Shown here in pieces: positions 7,349 through 14,843 of a DNA stretch of 25,704 nucleotides. Every line of letters starts with the position of its first letter. Within the stretch, counting starts at the first letter, position 1. The translations under genes and the position numbers were made by a program. The stretch lies in the NCBI GenBank assembly GCA_007133095.1, contig SLNK01000062.1:1-25704 (forward strand), read 5' to 3'. The notes beneath the pieces are model-generated. The model saw only the letters and a list, made by a program, of their open reading frames with translations, searched no databases and was not told where the DNA came from. This DNA is from Candidatus Peregrinibacteria bacterium. Its GTDB lineage: Bacteria > Patescibacteriota > Gracilibacteria > UBA1369 > LOWO2-01-FULL-3.

Positions 7349-8053
7349 ATGAAGTACAAGCGTGTTTTACTGAAATTGTCGGGGGAGGTTTTCAAAGGAG
7401 ACAGTAAGGATCCTTTTGATGGAAAAGTTTTGATGAATCTTGCCAAGGATGTTTATAAATTACAGAAAAAGGGATGTGAGGTTGGAATTGTTATCGGAGG
7501 GGGGAACATTTGGAGGTTTAGAGATTTTAAAGATTTACAGTTGGATAGAGTAACTTCTGACACTATGGGGATGATGGCTACGGTTATGAACGCTCTCGCT
7601 TTTGAGTGCGCGCTTAAGCAAATTGGGGCGGATGTTCGTGCGGTGAGCGCTTTTCCTTGTGAAAAGGCCATGGAAAATTATCTTCCAAAGAGGTCCCGCC
7701 ATCATCTTGAGAAAGGCAAAATAGTTATTTTTGCGGGGGGAACCGGCAGTCCGTTTTTTACTACGGATTCGGCTGCTGCTTTGCGTGCTTTGGAAATGAA
7801 GTGCGATGTTTTGTTAAAGGCCACAAAGGTTGATTATGTTTACGACAAAGATCCGATGAAACATAAGGACGCCAAAAAATTTACGAAGATGACTTATCGT
7901 GAGGTTATCGAACAAAAATTGGGTGTTATGGATCTGACTTGTGCTTCTTTGTGTAAGGAAGGGAATATGCCCATGATAGTTTTCAACCTTAACGTTAAAG
8001 GGAATATAGAAAAAGCCGTAAAGGGAGAAAAGGTGGGAACATTTATTAATTAA
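7349..8053 (+). CDS. pyrH: Uridylate kinase (UMP kinase)
   Basis: Phosphorylates UMP to UDP with ATP in pyrimidine nucleotide synthesis; cytoplasmic hexamer of the amino acid kinase fold. 234 residues, as usual. Motifs seen: KLSGE at residues 9-13, VIGGGNIWR, the DTMGMMATVMNALAFE helix, FAGGTGSPFFTTDSAA (substrate and catalytic loop) and the KVDYVYDKDP block. The C-terminal region with GNMPMIVFNLN is complete. The order pyrH-frr, with frr 11 nt downstream, is the classic bacterial arrangement. No tsf or rpsB lies upstream here; that place is taken by the small acidic tail-anchored protein. Confidence 0.97.
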   Translation: MKYKRVLLKLSGEVFKGDSKDPFDGKVLMNLAKDVYKLQKKGCEVGIVIGGGNIWRFRDFKDLQLDRVTSDTMGMMATVMNALAFECALKQIGADVRAVSAFPCEKAMENYLPKRSRHHLEKGKIVIFAGGTGSPFFTTDSAAALRALEMKCDVLLKATKVDYVYDKDPMKHKDAKKFTKMTYREVIEQKLGVMDLTCASLCKEGNMPMIVFNLNVKGNIEKAVKGEKVGTFIN

Positions 8054-8064
8054 ATAAATACAAT

Positions 8065-8625
8065 ATGACAGCAGAACAAGTAATTACCGAGTCAGTTAAA
8101 GAATTTGAAAAAGTTGTTTCGCATTTGGAAAATGAATTTTCCAGGTTACAAATTGGAAGAGCCAATGCGGCACTTGTTGAAAACATTTCCGTGGAAATGT
8201 ATGGAGTTCCTCAACCTATGAAAGCGGTTGCGGGTATAAGCATCCCCGAACCTCGATCCATAGTCATACAGCCCTGGGACAAAGGAGCCATCGGGCCGAT
8301 AGAAAAAGGTATAACCGAAGCAGGGATCGGGCTTAATCCGGTTAACGACGGAGTTGTTGTCAGAATAAACATTCCTCCTTTGACTGAAGAGCGTAGGCGT
8401 GATTTGGCCAAGCATGTGAAACAGCTTGCCGAACAAGCCCGAATCGGTGTAAGAAACGCAAGGCAGGAGGCCAATAACAAATTCAAGCAATTAAAAGGAT
8501 CCGGAGATATGACGGAAGATGATTTGAGAGCTGCTGAAAAGAAATTGCAAGAAAAGGTTGATGACGCGAACAAGAAAATAGATGATGTTGCCGCAGGTAA
8601 AGAAAAGGACATAATGACCGTTTAA
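8065..8625 (+). CDS. frr: Ribosome recycling factor
   Basis: Splits post-termination ribosomes together with EF-G. 186 residues, the expected length. Family blocks: the N-terminal three-helix segment with EFSRLQIGRANAALVENISVEMYG, the LxxIASI-like core (MKAVAGISIPEPRSIVIQPWDK), AIGPIEKGITEAGIGLNPVNDG, IPPLTEERRRDLAKHVKQLAEQARIGVRNARQEAN and the long last helix. The ATG at 8065 gives the standard N-terminus; its leader (TTAAATAAATACAAT) is AT-rich without a Shine-Dalgarno site. Between pyrH (11 nt) and rseP (7 nt), so clearly in one operon. Confidence 0.97.
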   Translation: MTAEQVITESVKEFEKVVSHLENEFSRLQIGRANAALVENISVEMYGVPQPMKAVAGISIPEPRSIVIQPWDKGAIGPIEKGITEAGIGLNPVNDGVVVRINIPPLTEERRRDLAKHVKQLAEQARIGVRNARQEANNKFKQLKGSGDMTEDDLRAAEKKLQEKVDDANKKIDDVAAGKEKDIMTV

Positions 8626-8632
8626 AAACGCT

Positions 8633-10240
8633 ATGACTTATTTAATTACCATTATAGTTTTCCTTGTTATTTTTTCTTTCCTTATTTTGGTACATGAGAT
8701 TGGACATTTTGTTATGGCGAAGCGTGCGGGGATTAAGGTTGAAGAATTTGGCTTGGGACTGCCGCCTAGGATATGGGGAAAGAAAAAGGGGGAAACGATA
8801 TATTCAATAAACTGGATTCCCTTTGGAGGTTTTGTACGAATGTACGGAGAAGACGGTAGCGAGCAAAAAATGCTTAGAAGTAAGCGTAGTTTTGTGGGGA
8901 AACCTATGCGCGCCAGAGTAAAAGTTGTGATTGCGGGTGTCGTGATGAATTTTTTGGTTGCTTGGATGCTGATGGTTGTAGGATTTACCGCCGGAATGCA
9001 GCCTCTTCTTGTCCCGGATGAAATTCTTGGCGCTATTAACAGCGGAGAGTTGGTTGTTGAGCCGGGACTGATTGTTAAGGAAGTTGAAGAGGGAAGTACC
9101 GCCTATGATCTGGGTTTTAAGAAAGGAGATACTTTGCATTCTTTTGATGGAAGCAGACTTAATGAATTTGTTTTAGAGGATGTTATCGGTAATTCCGCGG
9201 GAAATTATTTTGTTGTTGATGTTGATGGGACCAAGAGAGAAATAGTTGCAAGAGAAGAGTTTTCCGGGCTAACTTTTTATGATTTTTCATTTTTCCCACG
9301 GGCAAAAATTTTTGATCTGCCCGAGGAGGCCACTGCCTATAAATATGGACTTAGGGCGGGGGACATAATTCTTACGGTAAACGGAGAGCAAGTTTTTAGT
9401 GTGAAAGACTTTGAGGAATTAACTCGGGGGAGGGGCATTTTGGATTATGAAGTTTACAGAAACGGAGTGATTGAGAACTTTTTGGTGGTGAGAAGTGAGA
9501 TTCAAAGGGTTATCGTTTCCGATGTTGTTCCTTCTTCTCCCGCTATGGAAAGCGGTTTGGCTTCCCAAGATATTATTCTTTCCATCAATGGAAAAGAAAT
9601 GGCGGATGCCCGTGAGTTCGTAGAATTTGTGTGGGAGCATAAGGACGAAACTTTGGCTTTTGTTATCCAACGCGGAGAAAACACTCTTTTTTATGAAATA
9701 AAACCCGATGAAAACGGGCGGATAGGAGTTGTTCTTTCGGAATTGATAGGTTATGGCGCGGATAGGGGGATGCGTCTTTATAACATAGGTTTTCTTTCTT
9801 CCGTTACAGAGATTAAGGATGAAAAATATCCTTTCCATGTTTCCTTATATAAGGCTTTTGGAGAAACATATAAATTGTCGAAATTTACCGTGGTTATGTT
9901 TGGGGATTTTGTGGGGAATTTGGTTCGTGGAGGGGGCGTGCGTGAGTCTGTTGCCGGGCCGGTGGGGATTGCCCAAATGACGCATGTTTTTGTGCAGGAA
10001 GGCTTTATCCCAATATTGAGATTTGTGGCTATTCTTTCGTTAAGTCTTGCCGTTATAAATATCTTGCCAATCCCCGCTCTTGATGGAGGCCGATTACTCT
10101 TTATTCTTATAGAACTTATTATAGGGCGACGAGTTCCGCAGAGGTGGGAGTCTTTTATTCATGCCTTCGGATATATCCTCATTTTGTTACTTATTTTGGC
10201 TGTTACTTATGGCGATATAGTGCGAATTGCGAACAGTTAG
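8633..10240 (+). CDS. rseP: Site-2 metalloprotease RseP with three PDZ domains
   Basis: Intramembrane zinc protease that cleaves membrane-bound anti-sigma factors or signal peptides. Zinc motif HEIGH at residues 21-25 in the first membrane helix; the third zinc ligand is in NILPIPALDGG (476-486). The MNFLVAW helix is near residue 105. Between these lie three PDZ-like modules instead of the usual one or two: about 140-190 (STAYDLGFKKGDTLHSFDG), about 225-285 (ATAYKYGLRAGDIILTVNG) and about 295-355 (SPAMESGLASQDIILSING). That explains the length of 535 residues, against about 420-450 in well-known relatives. In many bacteria uppS, cdsA and dxr lie between frr and rseP; here frr is followed directly by rseP. 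Several C-terminal membrane helices complete it. Confidence 0.95.
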   Translation: MTYLITIIVFLVIFSFLILVHEIGHFVMAKRAGIKVEEFGLGLPPRIWGKKKGETIYSINWIPFGGFVRMYGEDGSEQKMLRSKRSFVGKPMRARVKVVIAGVVMNFLVAWMLMVVGFTAGMQPLLVPDEILGAINSGELVVEPGLIVKEVEEGSTAYDLGFKKGDTLHSFDGSRLNEFVLEDVIGNSAGNYFVVDVDGTKREIVAREEFSGLTFYDFSFFPRAKIFDLPEEATAYKYGLRAGDIILTVNGEQVFSVKDFEELTRGRGILDYEVYRNGVIENFLVVRSEIQRVIVSDVVPSSPAMESGLASQDIILSINGKEMADAREFVEFVWEHKDETLAFVIQRGENTLFYEIKPDENGRIGVVLSELIGYGADRGMRLYNIGFLSSVTEIKDEKYPFHVSLYKAFGETYKLSKFTVVMFGDFVGNLVRGGGVRESVAGPVGIAQMTHVFVQEGFIPILRFVAILSLSLAVINILPIPALDGGRLLFILIELIIGRRVPQRWESFIHAFGYILILLLILAVTYGDIVRIANS

Positions 10241-10421
10241 AAAATAAAGTAAGTGGCGAGCAGGAAGCAGGCACTTTGTTTCAATCTCAGGATTCTTTGT
10301 GATGAAATAATCTCTTATTTTGTTTTTGTTTTTGCTCGGATTTTTCTGCTTGCTCCGTTTGTCAAATTTGTATTCTTGAGGCATTGAAATTTTTTGAAAA
10401 ATGTTTCGAAGTGGTGAAATT

Positions 10422-10469
10422 TGCGCATATGTTGTAGTTTTTGTCTCTTGTACCACAATGTATTGTGGT
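10422..10469 (+). promoter_or_regulatory. Candidate NrdR-type operator pair upstream of dnaA
   Basis: ACCACAATGTATTGTGGT (10452-10469) is an inverted repeat with 8-nt arms. Its central 16 bases fit the NrdR box pattern aCACwAtATaTwGTGt at about 13 positions. A degenerate second copy lies at 10422-10437 (TGCGCATATGTTGTAG, good only in its right half), with centres 31 bp apart, which is the spacing known for NrdR box pairs. Alternative: a short terminator, since the arms can form a 7-bp hairpin followed by GGGTTTTT. Confidence 0.35.
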
Positions 10470-10524
10470 GGGTTTTTGGCTGTTTAAAAGGCTTGTTTGG
10501 AAATTTTAAAATCATTAATATTCC

Positions 10525-10560
10525 CTCGCAGAGTGTTTAAAGGGCTAAACATTTTGCGGG
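10525..10560 (+). promoter_or_regulatory. Stable hairpin in the dnaA leader
   Basis: CGCAGAGTGTTTA (10527-10539) pairs along its whole length with TAAACATTTTGCG (10546-10558), with two G-U pairs, plus two outer pairs; the loop is AAGGGC. A T-rich stretch (CTTTTTATTT) begins 7 nt beyond the stem and the dnaA ATG is 26 nt away. It could act as an attenuator or a translation-control hairpin, or terminate upstream transcripts. Confidence 0.4.
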
Positions 10561-10585
10561 CGTCATCTTTTTATTTCCATTTTTT

Positions 10586-12025
10586 ATGTCACAGAAGGAC
10601 TTATGGGTTTCCGTGTTAAAGCGTCTGCAACCTACCATAAAGAAAGCAAATTTTATTACATGGTTCCAGAATACTACCGCTTTATCAGTTGAAACAGGTG
10701 TCTTGACTGTGGGAGTTCCAACCGCTTTTGCAAAATCTTGGCTAATGGATAGATATAATTTAAAGATTTTGCAAGCTGCCAAGGAAGTGGATTCTTCCAT
10801 AGAAAGTGTTGAATATGAGGTTCTGGGGAAGTTGAATGAGGAAGGGAACACTTTTGCCGTAAACATCAATTCTTTGTTTGTTGATGAAGGAGTAAAGAAC
10901 GTTAGGAAGGTCAGAAATTTAAACGAGGTCAGAGTTGGTAAAGGTCCCGGAAATAAAAGGGTTGTCAGCCAGATGATAAACAGGAGATACACTCTTTCAA
11001 ATTTTGTTGTGGGAAGTGATAATCGTTTACCTCATGCCGCTTGTCAGGCTGTCGCGGGCATGCCGGGTGGAATTTACAACCCTCTTTATATTTATGGGAC
11101 AGTGGGATTGGGAAAAACCCATTTATTGCAAGCTGTCGGGAATGAGATTTTGAAAAACTTTCCCGATCAAGTTATTAAATATATTACCGCCGAAAGGTTT
11201 GTGACGGAGGTTGTCGATGCCATTGGGAAGAGACATATGAGCCAGTTTAAGGACAGATATAGGAATGTGGATTGTTTTCTTATCGATGATGTTCAGTTTT
11301 TTGCTCGAAAGGATTCTTCACAGCAGGAATTCTTTCACACCTTTAATGAACTTTATGACGGTAACAAGCAAATTGTTTTGACCAGTGACAGGGCTCCATC
11401 GGAGTTGGATGGACTTGATGAAAGATTGAAGAGCCGTTTTTCCATGGGAATGGTGACTGAATTGCTTTTGCCGGATTTTGAGACCAGGCTCGCGATTCTT
11501 CAACAAAAATGCGGAGAGTACGGAGTTATTATGGATCCGGAGGTTTTGTGTTTTATCGCTACCAATGTTCAAACAAGCGTCAGGGAACTTGAGGGCGTTT
11601 TGAAACAAGTTGTCGCGGACATGCAATTGTTTGAGAGAGTTGCAACCATACGATCCGTTGCCGATATCATAAGGAGAATGAATAAAGCTCAGAAAATCAT
11701 AGGATATGATATTGAAGCGCGTGGCGGAAAAATCGTTGCCAGAAGTGCAGCCGATATTATGAATATAGTCGCCGATTATTACGGTGTTACCGTTGATCAA
11801 ATTGTAGGAAAGGACAGGCACAGAGGTGTTATGGTGCCTCGCCAAATATCCATGTATCTTATAAAGAATGAACTTGGAGATTCTTATGAAAAAATAGGGA
11901 TGGGGTTTGGAGGTAGAAATCATACTACCGTAATGCATGCTTGCAGTAAGACCGTGGACATGTTGAAGACCGATTTGAGGTTGGTTCGTGATTTGAATGC
12001 GATAAAGCGTGAAATGGGATTGTGA
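10586..12025 (+). CDS. dnaA: Chromosomal replication initiator DnaA
   Basis: Binds DnaA boxes at the origin and opens the DNA. 479 residues with all four domains: domain I (about 1-75, WVSVLKRLQPTIKKANFITWF), a linker (about 85-135), the AAA+ domain (about 140-355) with Walker A GTVGLGKTH and Walker B CFLIDDVQFF plus the SVRELEGVL sensor region, and the C-terminal DNA-binding domain with VPRQISMYLIKNELGDSYEKIG and the signature GGRNHTTVMHACSKT. The start fits the family N-terminus (MSQKDLWVSVLKRL). No Shine-Dalgarno sequence; the leader is T-rich and holds a strong hairpin. dnaN, recF and gyrB are not next to it, and no DnaA-box cluster was found, so gene order around dnaA is not the ancestral one. 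A FecR-domain gene follows. Confidence 0.97.
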   Translation: MSQKDLWVSVLKRLQPTIKKANFITWFQNTTALSVETGVLTVGVPTAFAKSWLMDRYNLKILQAAKEVDSSIESVEYEVLGKLNEEGNTFAVNINSLFVDEGVKNVRKVRNLNEVRVGKGPGNKRVVSQMINRRYTLSNFVVGSDNRLPHAACQAVAGMPGGIYNPLYIYGTVGLGKTHLLQAVGNEILKNFPDQVIKYITAERFVTEVVDAIGKRHMSQFKDRYRNVDCFLIDDVQFFARKDSSQQEFFHTFNELYDGNKQIVLTSDRAPSELDGLDERLKSRFSMGMVTELLLPDFETRLAILQQKCGEYGVIMDPEVLCFIATNVQTSVRELEGVLKQVVADMQLFERVATIRSVADIIRRMNKAQKIIGYDIEARGGKIVARSAADIMNIVADYYGVTVDQIVGKDRHRGVMVPRQISMYLIKNELGDSYEKIGMGFGGRNHTTVMHACSKTVDMLKTDLRLVRDLNAIKREMGL

Positions 12026-12033
12026 TAATTTCT

Positions 12034-12063
12034 TTTACAAATTGTTTGTTTTGTGTTTAGAAT
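12034..12063 (+). promoter_or_regulatory. Predicted promoter for the FecR-domain gene
   Basis: TTTACA (12034-12039), an 18-nt spacer and TAGAAT (12058-12063), directly after the dnaA stop. A second possible -10, GATAAC (12078-12083), would make the transcript start within 2-3 nt of the GTG start codon. Confidence 0.35.
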
Positions 12064-12091
12064 ATGTTCAGAAATTTGATAACAGGTTTTT

Positions 12092-13411
12092 GTGTATTAT
12101 AAAAAGTCCAGACGGTCACATTTGCACGGAAAAAGGGGAAAGACTTCGGATTATCTTATGCCTTTCTTAATTCTTATCTGTGCGGGGATAATAGCTGTTC
12201 TCGCTTTTAATCTTTTTAAGATATTTTTTACTTCAGAAAATCCGCGGGCCGCTTATATGCATATTGTTGAAGGGGGCGCGGAGATGAGAGCATGGGGGAC
12301 CGATGATTTTTTCAGCCTTACATCCGATGTTTTGGTAATGCAAGGTGATGAAATTCGGTCATCTGCGGGGGCACGTTTAATTGTTGAGTTTTTTGACGGC
12401 ACAATAATGAGAATGGGGCCGAATACTCTTGTGGAATTTGAATCTATTGTTGATGAGGGAAGAAAACCTTCAATCGGATTGAAACTGAAAAGAGGAAATG
12501 TGTGGATTAATAAGGTGTACAGAGATACATCAAGAACGGATATAACAATTAATTCAGATAATATTGCTGTTCGTTCAAATATGGCCGGAGTTTTTGCGGT
12601 TGAAAATTCCGATTTTGAAGCTGTTCGTGTTCTGGCTGTTTTTGATAATGATGGTTTGCTGGTCGATATTCTTCGAGAAGATGGAAAACGTGTGGTTGAA
12701 ACCGAAAGATTGGGCATCGGGCAGGAGATTGTTTTTAATTCAAGAGTTTTGGAGAGATATTGGCAATATCAAAGCCCGACTGTTATTTCCGCAATTTCCG
12801 ATGAATTTAAACAGAGGGCCTGGTGTGTATGGAATCTTGATGAGGACCTGGAGCCCACTCAATTTGAAAAAAGAATCGAAGGTGCGGACACTTTCGGGTT
12901 GATAAGAGTTGAACCGCAAACACTGGAACCTCTCGACGTTTCAGGAGATCTTTTGGAGGATGATTTTGGGGATGCCCCTGAGGGAATTGAGGAGGGATTT
13001 GTGGATGACATACCCGAGGAGGCTCCTTCTCAGGTTACGGAGGTAAGTAAGCCTGAGATTGTTTCCGTCGCGGGGATTACAGAAACCGATGAAAACGGGT
13101 TTTATCGTGTTTCTTCAAAGGTCGCCACTTTGGAAGGTAGAGTTTCCGGGGCGCACAGAGTCATTGTTAACGAATATACTTTACAACAATTCAATCCGGG
13201 GGATTCTATGTGGAAGTATTTTGCCAATGCCGACTATGATCTTATGAGAGAGGGGGAGAACATTTATGAAGTTTACGCGGAAAATGAGGCCGGTGTCAGA
13301 AGTGAACCTTTGGTTGTGAAGGTTTTCTATGAACCGCATGCTCCTCAGACGGTGGAGGAACCCGGTGAAGAAGAAGTTACTGAAGATGAACAAGTTGAGG
13401 AAGAGGATTAA
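12092..13411 (+). CDS. Membrane-anchored FecR-domain protein with C-terminal Ig-like region
   Basis: Predicted extracytoplasmic protein of 439 residues starting with GTG. The N-terminus is short, basic and cytoplasmic (KKSRRSHLHGKRGK), followed by one membrane helix at about 23-48. Residues about 55-185 match the FecR fold: a repeated beta pattern with LVMQGDEIRSSAGARLIVEFFDGTIMRMGPNTLVEFE and KRGNVWINKV, ending in IAVRSNMAGVFAVE. An acidic linker (about 270-320) leads to a beta-rich segment (about 325-415) that resembles the Ig-like modules of extracellular enzymes (ATLEGRVSG, VIVNEYTLQQFNPGDSMWKYFANADYDLMREGENIYEVYAENEAG). The tail is Glu-rich. There is no FecI sigma factor or TonB receptor nearby, so a classical iron-signalling role is unlikely; a structural or surface role is my inference. 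Its stop lies 6 nt from the end of the convergent mltG. Confidence 0.82.
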   Translation: MYYKKSRRSHLHGKRGKTSDYLMPFLILICAGIIAVLAFNLFKIFFTSENPRAAYMHIVEGGAEMRAWGTDDFFSLTSDVLVMQGDEIRSSAGARLIVEFFDGTIMRMGPNTLVEFESIVDEGRKPSIGLKLKRGNVWINKVYRDTSRTDITINSDNIAVRSNMAGVFAVENSDFEAVRVLAVFDNDGLLVDILREDGKRVVETERLGIGQEIVFNSRVLERYWQYQSPTVISAISDEFKQRAWCVWNLDEDLEPTQFEKRIEGADTFGLIRVEPQTLEPLDVSGDLLEDDFGDAPEGIEEGFVDDIPEEAPSQVTEVSKPEIVSVAGITETDENGFYRVSSKVATLEGRVSGAHRVIVNEYTLQQFNPGDSMWKYFANADYDLMREGENIYEVYAENEAGVRSEPLVVKVFYEPHAPQTVEEPGEEEVTEDEQVEEED

Positions 13412-13417
13412 GAAGCT

Positions 13418-14440
13418 TTAAAGATGCCTTGCGCGGTTTATGTTATGTTCCTCGTTTGTTTTGGCAAAAATGGTTTCTCCTGTTTGTGTCGCGTTGAGGT
13501 AAAACCAGTACTCGCTTTCTATCGGGTTTATTGCCGCTTCAATACTTTCCAAGCTCGGGTTTGCGATGGGGCCCGGAGGAAGACCGTGAAATTTCCTGGT
13601 GTTATATGGGGAATCGGATTGTAGATCACTAGCGGTAATTACACGGTCATTTTTTATGTATAAAAGTGTCGCGTCCGCATCGAGTCTCCAATTGTTTTGT
13701 AATCTTTTCCAAAGTATACCCGATACAATTTTTCTGTCTTCTTTGCCAAAAACTTCCGTTTCTATTATGGACGCCATTGTTATGATTTCGTGATAACTAA
13801 GATCTTTAATCTGATCTTTTACGGAAGCGAATTTTTTTTCGAAGTTCTTGAGAGCTTTTTCAATCAGTTCGTTCGGGTGAAAATCAATAGGGTCCAAGAA
13901 ATATGTGTCCGGATAAATGTATCCTTCCAGAGGCAGATCAAGTTTTGAAAGGTGGCTTTTGTCCAAAAATTTGTATTTATCCCAATTCTCAAAATTTCTA
14001 ACCGCGGTTTTGAATTCTCCGGATGAAATTAAGTCCATTTCCTCCAACCTTTTGTCTATATCGCTTATTAGCAGACCTTCTTGTATCGTAATTGAGTCAT
14101 TGGCTTTTGAAGGCTTGCTTATGGTTTTTATTATTTCCGTCACTGTCATGGATTTTTTAAGGGGAAATCTTCCCGCCATAATGCTCAAGTCGGGTTCGTT
14201 TCTTTTTATGTATATTCGAAAGGATCTTGAGCTCTTTATAATTCCTTCTTCTTCAAGTTTTTGCCCTACATTTTTTATACTTGTCCCTTTTTCAATTTGG
14301 AAATATATCACGGATTCGGCAGACGGATCGGCAGGGATGCGTATATCTCTTTGATATTTGGCGAAAACTGTCAAAGGGATTGCAATTAAAATTATCGCAA
14401 TCAGGATAAGAGGTTTTGTGCTTTTATTTTTTCTTTTCAC
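13418..14440 (-). CDS. mltG: Endolytic murein transglycosylase MltG (YceG-like)
   Basis: Inner-membrane enzyme that cuts nascent peptidoglycan strands and so sets their length. 340 residues: a basic N-terminus, one membrane helix at about 9-27, then a LysM-like subdomain (about 44-105; IEKGTSIKNVGQKLEEEGII) and the catalytic domain. The LEGYIYPDTYFL motif is at 171-182, and ASIIETE at 223-229 holds the catalytic Glu (residue 227, equivalent to E218 of E. coli). The PYNTRKFHGLPPGPIANPSLESIEAA and FAKTNEEHN blocks complete the active site. The protein ends soon after (NINRARHL), as in the family. It starts 11 nt after ybaB on the same strand, so the two form an operon. Confidence 0.95.
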   Translation of the reverse strand: MKRKNKSTKPLILIAIILIAIPLTVFAKYQRDIRIPADPSAESVIYFQIEKGTSIKNVGQKLEEEGIIKSSRSFRIYIKRNEPDLSIMAGRFPLKKSMTVTEIIKTISKPSKANDSITIQEGLLISDIDKRLEEMDLISSGEFKTAVRNFENWDKYKFLDKSHLSKLDLPLEGYIYPDTYFLDPIDFHPNELIEKALKNFEKKFASVKDQIKDLSYHEIITMASIIETEVFGKEDRKIVSGILWKRLQNNWRLDADATLLYIKNDRVITASDLQSDSPYNTRKFHGLPPGPIANPSLESIEAAINPIESEYWFYLNATQTGETIFAKTNEEHNINRARHL

Positions 14441-14451
14441 GTTTTTTGGAT

Positions 14452-14742
14452 TTATCCCATTCCCGGGAAGTTCAGATCTCCCATTACTTCTTTCATCATT
14501 TCAGCCCCTATCTGTTGGGATTTTTTTACCGCTTTGTTAAAAGTCTGTAGAAGGGTTTTTTCCAATTTTCGGGGATCTTGTAATGCATCTTCGCTTATGT
14601 TTACTTCCACAACTTCTTGTTCTCCATTTATTATGACCTTAACTCCTTCTTGTTCCGCTTCTATATGGGTGTTTGCCAGTTGTTTTTTTATTTGTCGTGC
14701 CTGTTTCTGCATTTTGTAAACGTCTTTTGCTTTTTCAAACAT
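14452..14742 (-). CDS. ybaB: YbaB/EbfC family nucleoid-associated protein
   Basis: Small dimeric DNA-binding protein of 96 residues. The family pattern is present: an N-terminal helix rich in Lys and Gln (AKDVYKMQKQARQIKKQLANTHIEAEQEG), a central beta sheet (VKVIINGEQEVVEVNISEDAL), a C-terminal helix (EKTLLQTFNKAVKKSQQIGAEMMKEVMG) and a Gly-rich end. In many bacteria ybaB sits between dnaX and recR; here it heads a two-gene unit with mltG. Its promoter overlaps, back to back, that of rplY. No Shine-Dalgarno site is visible before the ATG (AACAAATTATT). Confidence 0.9.
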   Translation of the reverse strand: MFEKAKDVYKMQKQARQIKKQLANTHIEAEQEGVKVIINGEQEVVEVNISEDALQDPRKLEKTLLQTFNKAVKKSQQIGAEMMKEVMGDLNFPGMG

Positions 14743-14767
14743 AATAATTTGTTAGATGACGCGGGTA

Positions 14768-14795
14768 ATTCTATCATAAAAAATCTATTGCACAA
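14768..14795 (-). promoter_or_regulatory. Predicted ybaB-mltG promoter
   Basis: On the minus strand: TTGTGC (14795-14790), a 16-nt spacer and TAGAAT (14773-14768). The -35 hexamer shares four bases with the -35 hexamer of the divergent rplY promoter. Confidence 0.45.
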
Positions 14796-14816
14796 GAAAT
14801 TAAAGTCCTCTACACT
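14788..14816 (+). promoter_or_regulatory. Predicted rplY promoter
   Basis: TTGCAC (14788-14793), a 17-nt spacer and TACACT (14811-14816). Start near 14823, leader about 21 nt without a Shine-Dalgarno site. Back to back with the ybaB promoter. Confidence 0.5.
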
Positions 14817-14843
14817 GTGCGGGCAATTTAATCAAGCGACTTT

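Larger units (their letters stand above)
10241..10585 (+). other. 345-nt gene-free region ahead of dnaA
   Basis: No credible coding frame. Early in the gap GAGCA-gga-AGCAG (10258-10270) can pair with CTGCTTGCTC (10346-10355), which may mark the 3' end of the rseP transcript, but no clean T-tract follows. It also holds the palindrome at 10452-10469 and the hairpin at 10525-10560, listed separately. I found no cluster of DnaA boxes (TTATNCACA) here or after dnaA, so I do not call an origin. I see no convincing dnaA promoter; the best candidate, TTGTTT-17-TAATAT (10493-10521), is weak. Confidence 0.5.

Noticed and set aside
10452..10480. The palindrome before dnaA as a simple intrinsic terminator for rseP
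   Set aside because: The hairpin would have only 7 bp with a TGTA loop, and the T-run is separated by GGG; the DNA symmetry fits an operator better. It remains an alternative.
10241..12091. Origin of replication next to dnaA
   Set aside because: No group of TTATNCACA boxes and no clear AT-rich unwinding region with boxes on either side of dnaA; dnaN is not adjacent. A strand-skew plot of the whole genome would settle it.
12961..13410. Additional short plus-strand frames inside the FecR gene and similar overlapping frames elsewhere
   Set aside because: They are out of frame with clearly conserved genes and have no recognisable features.
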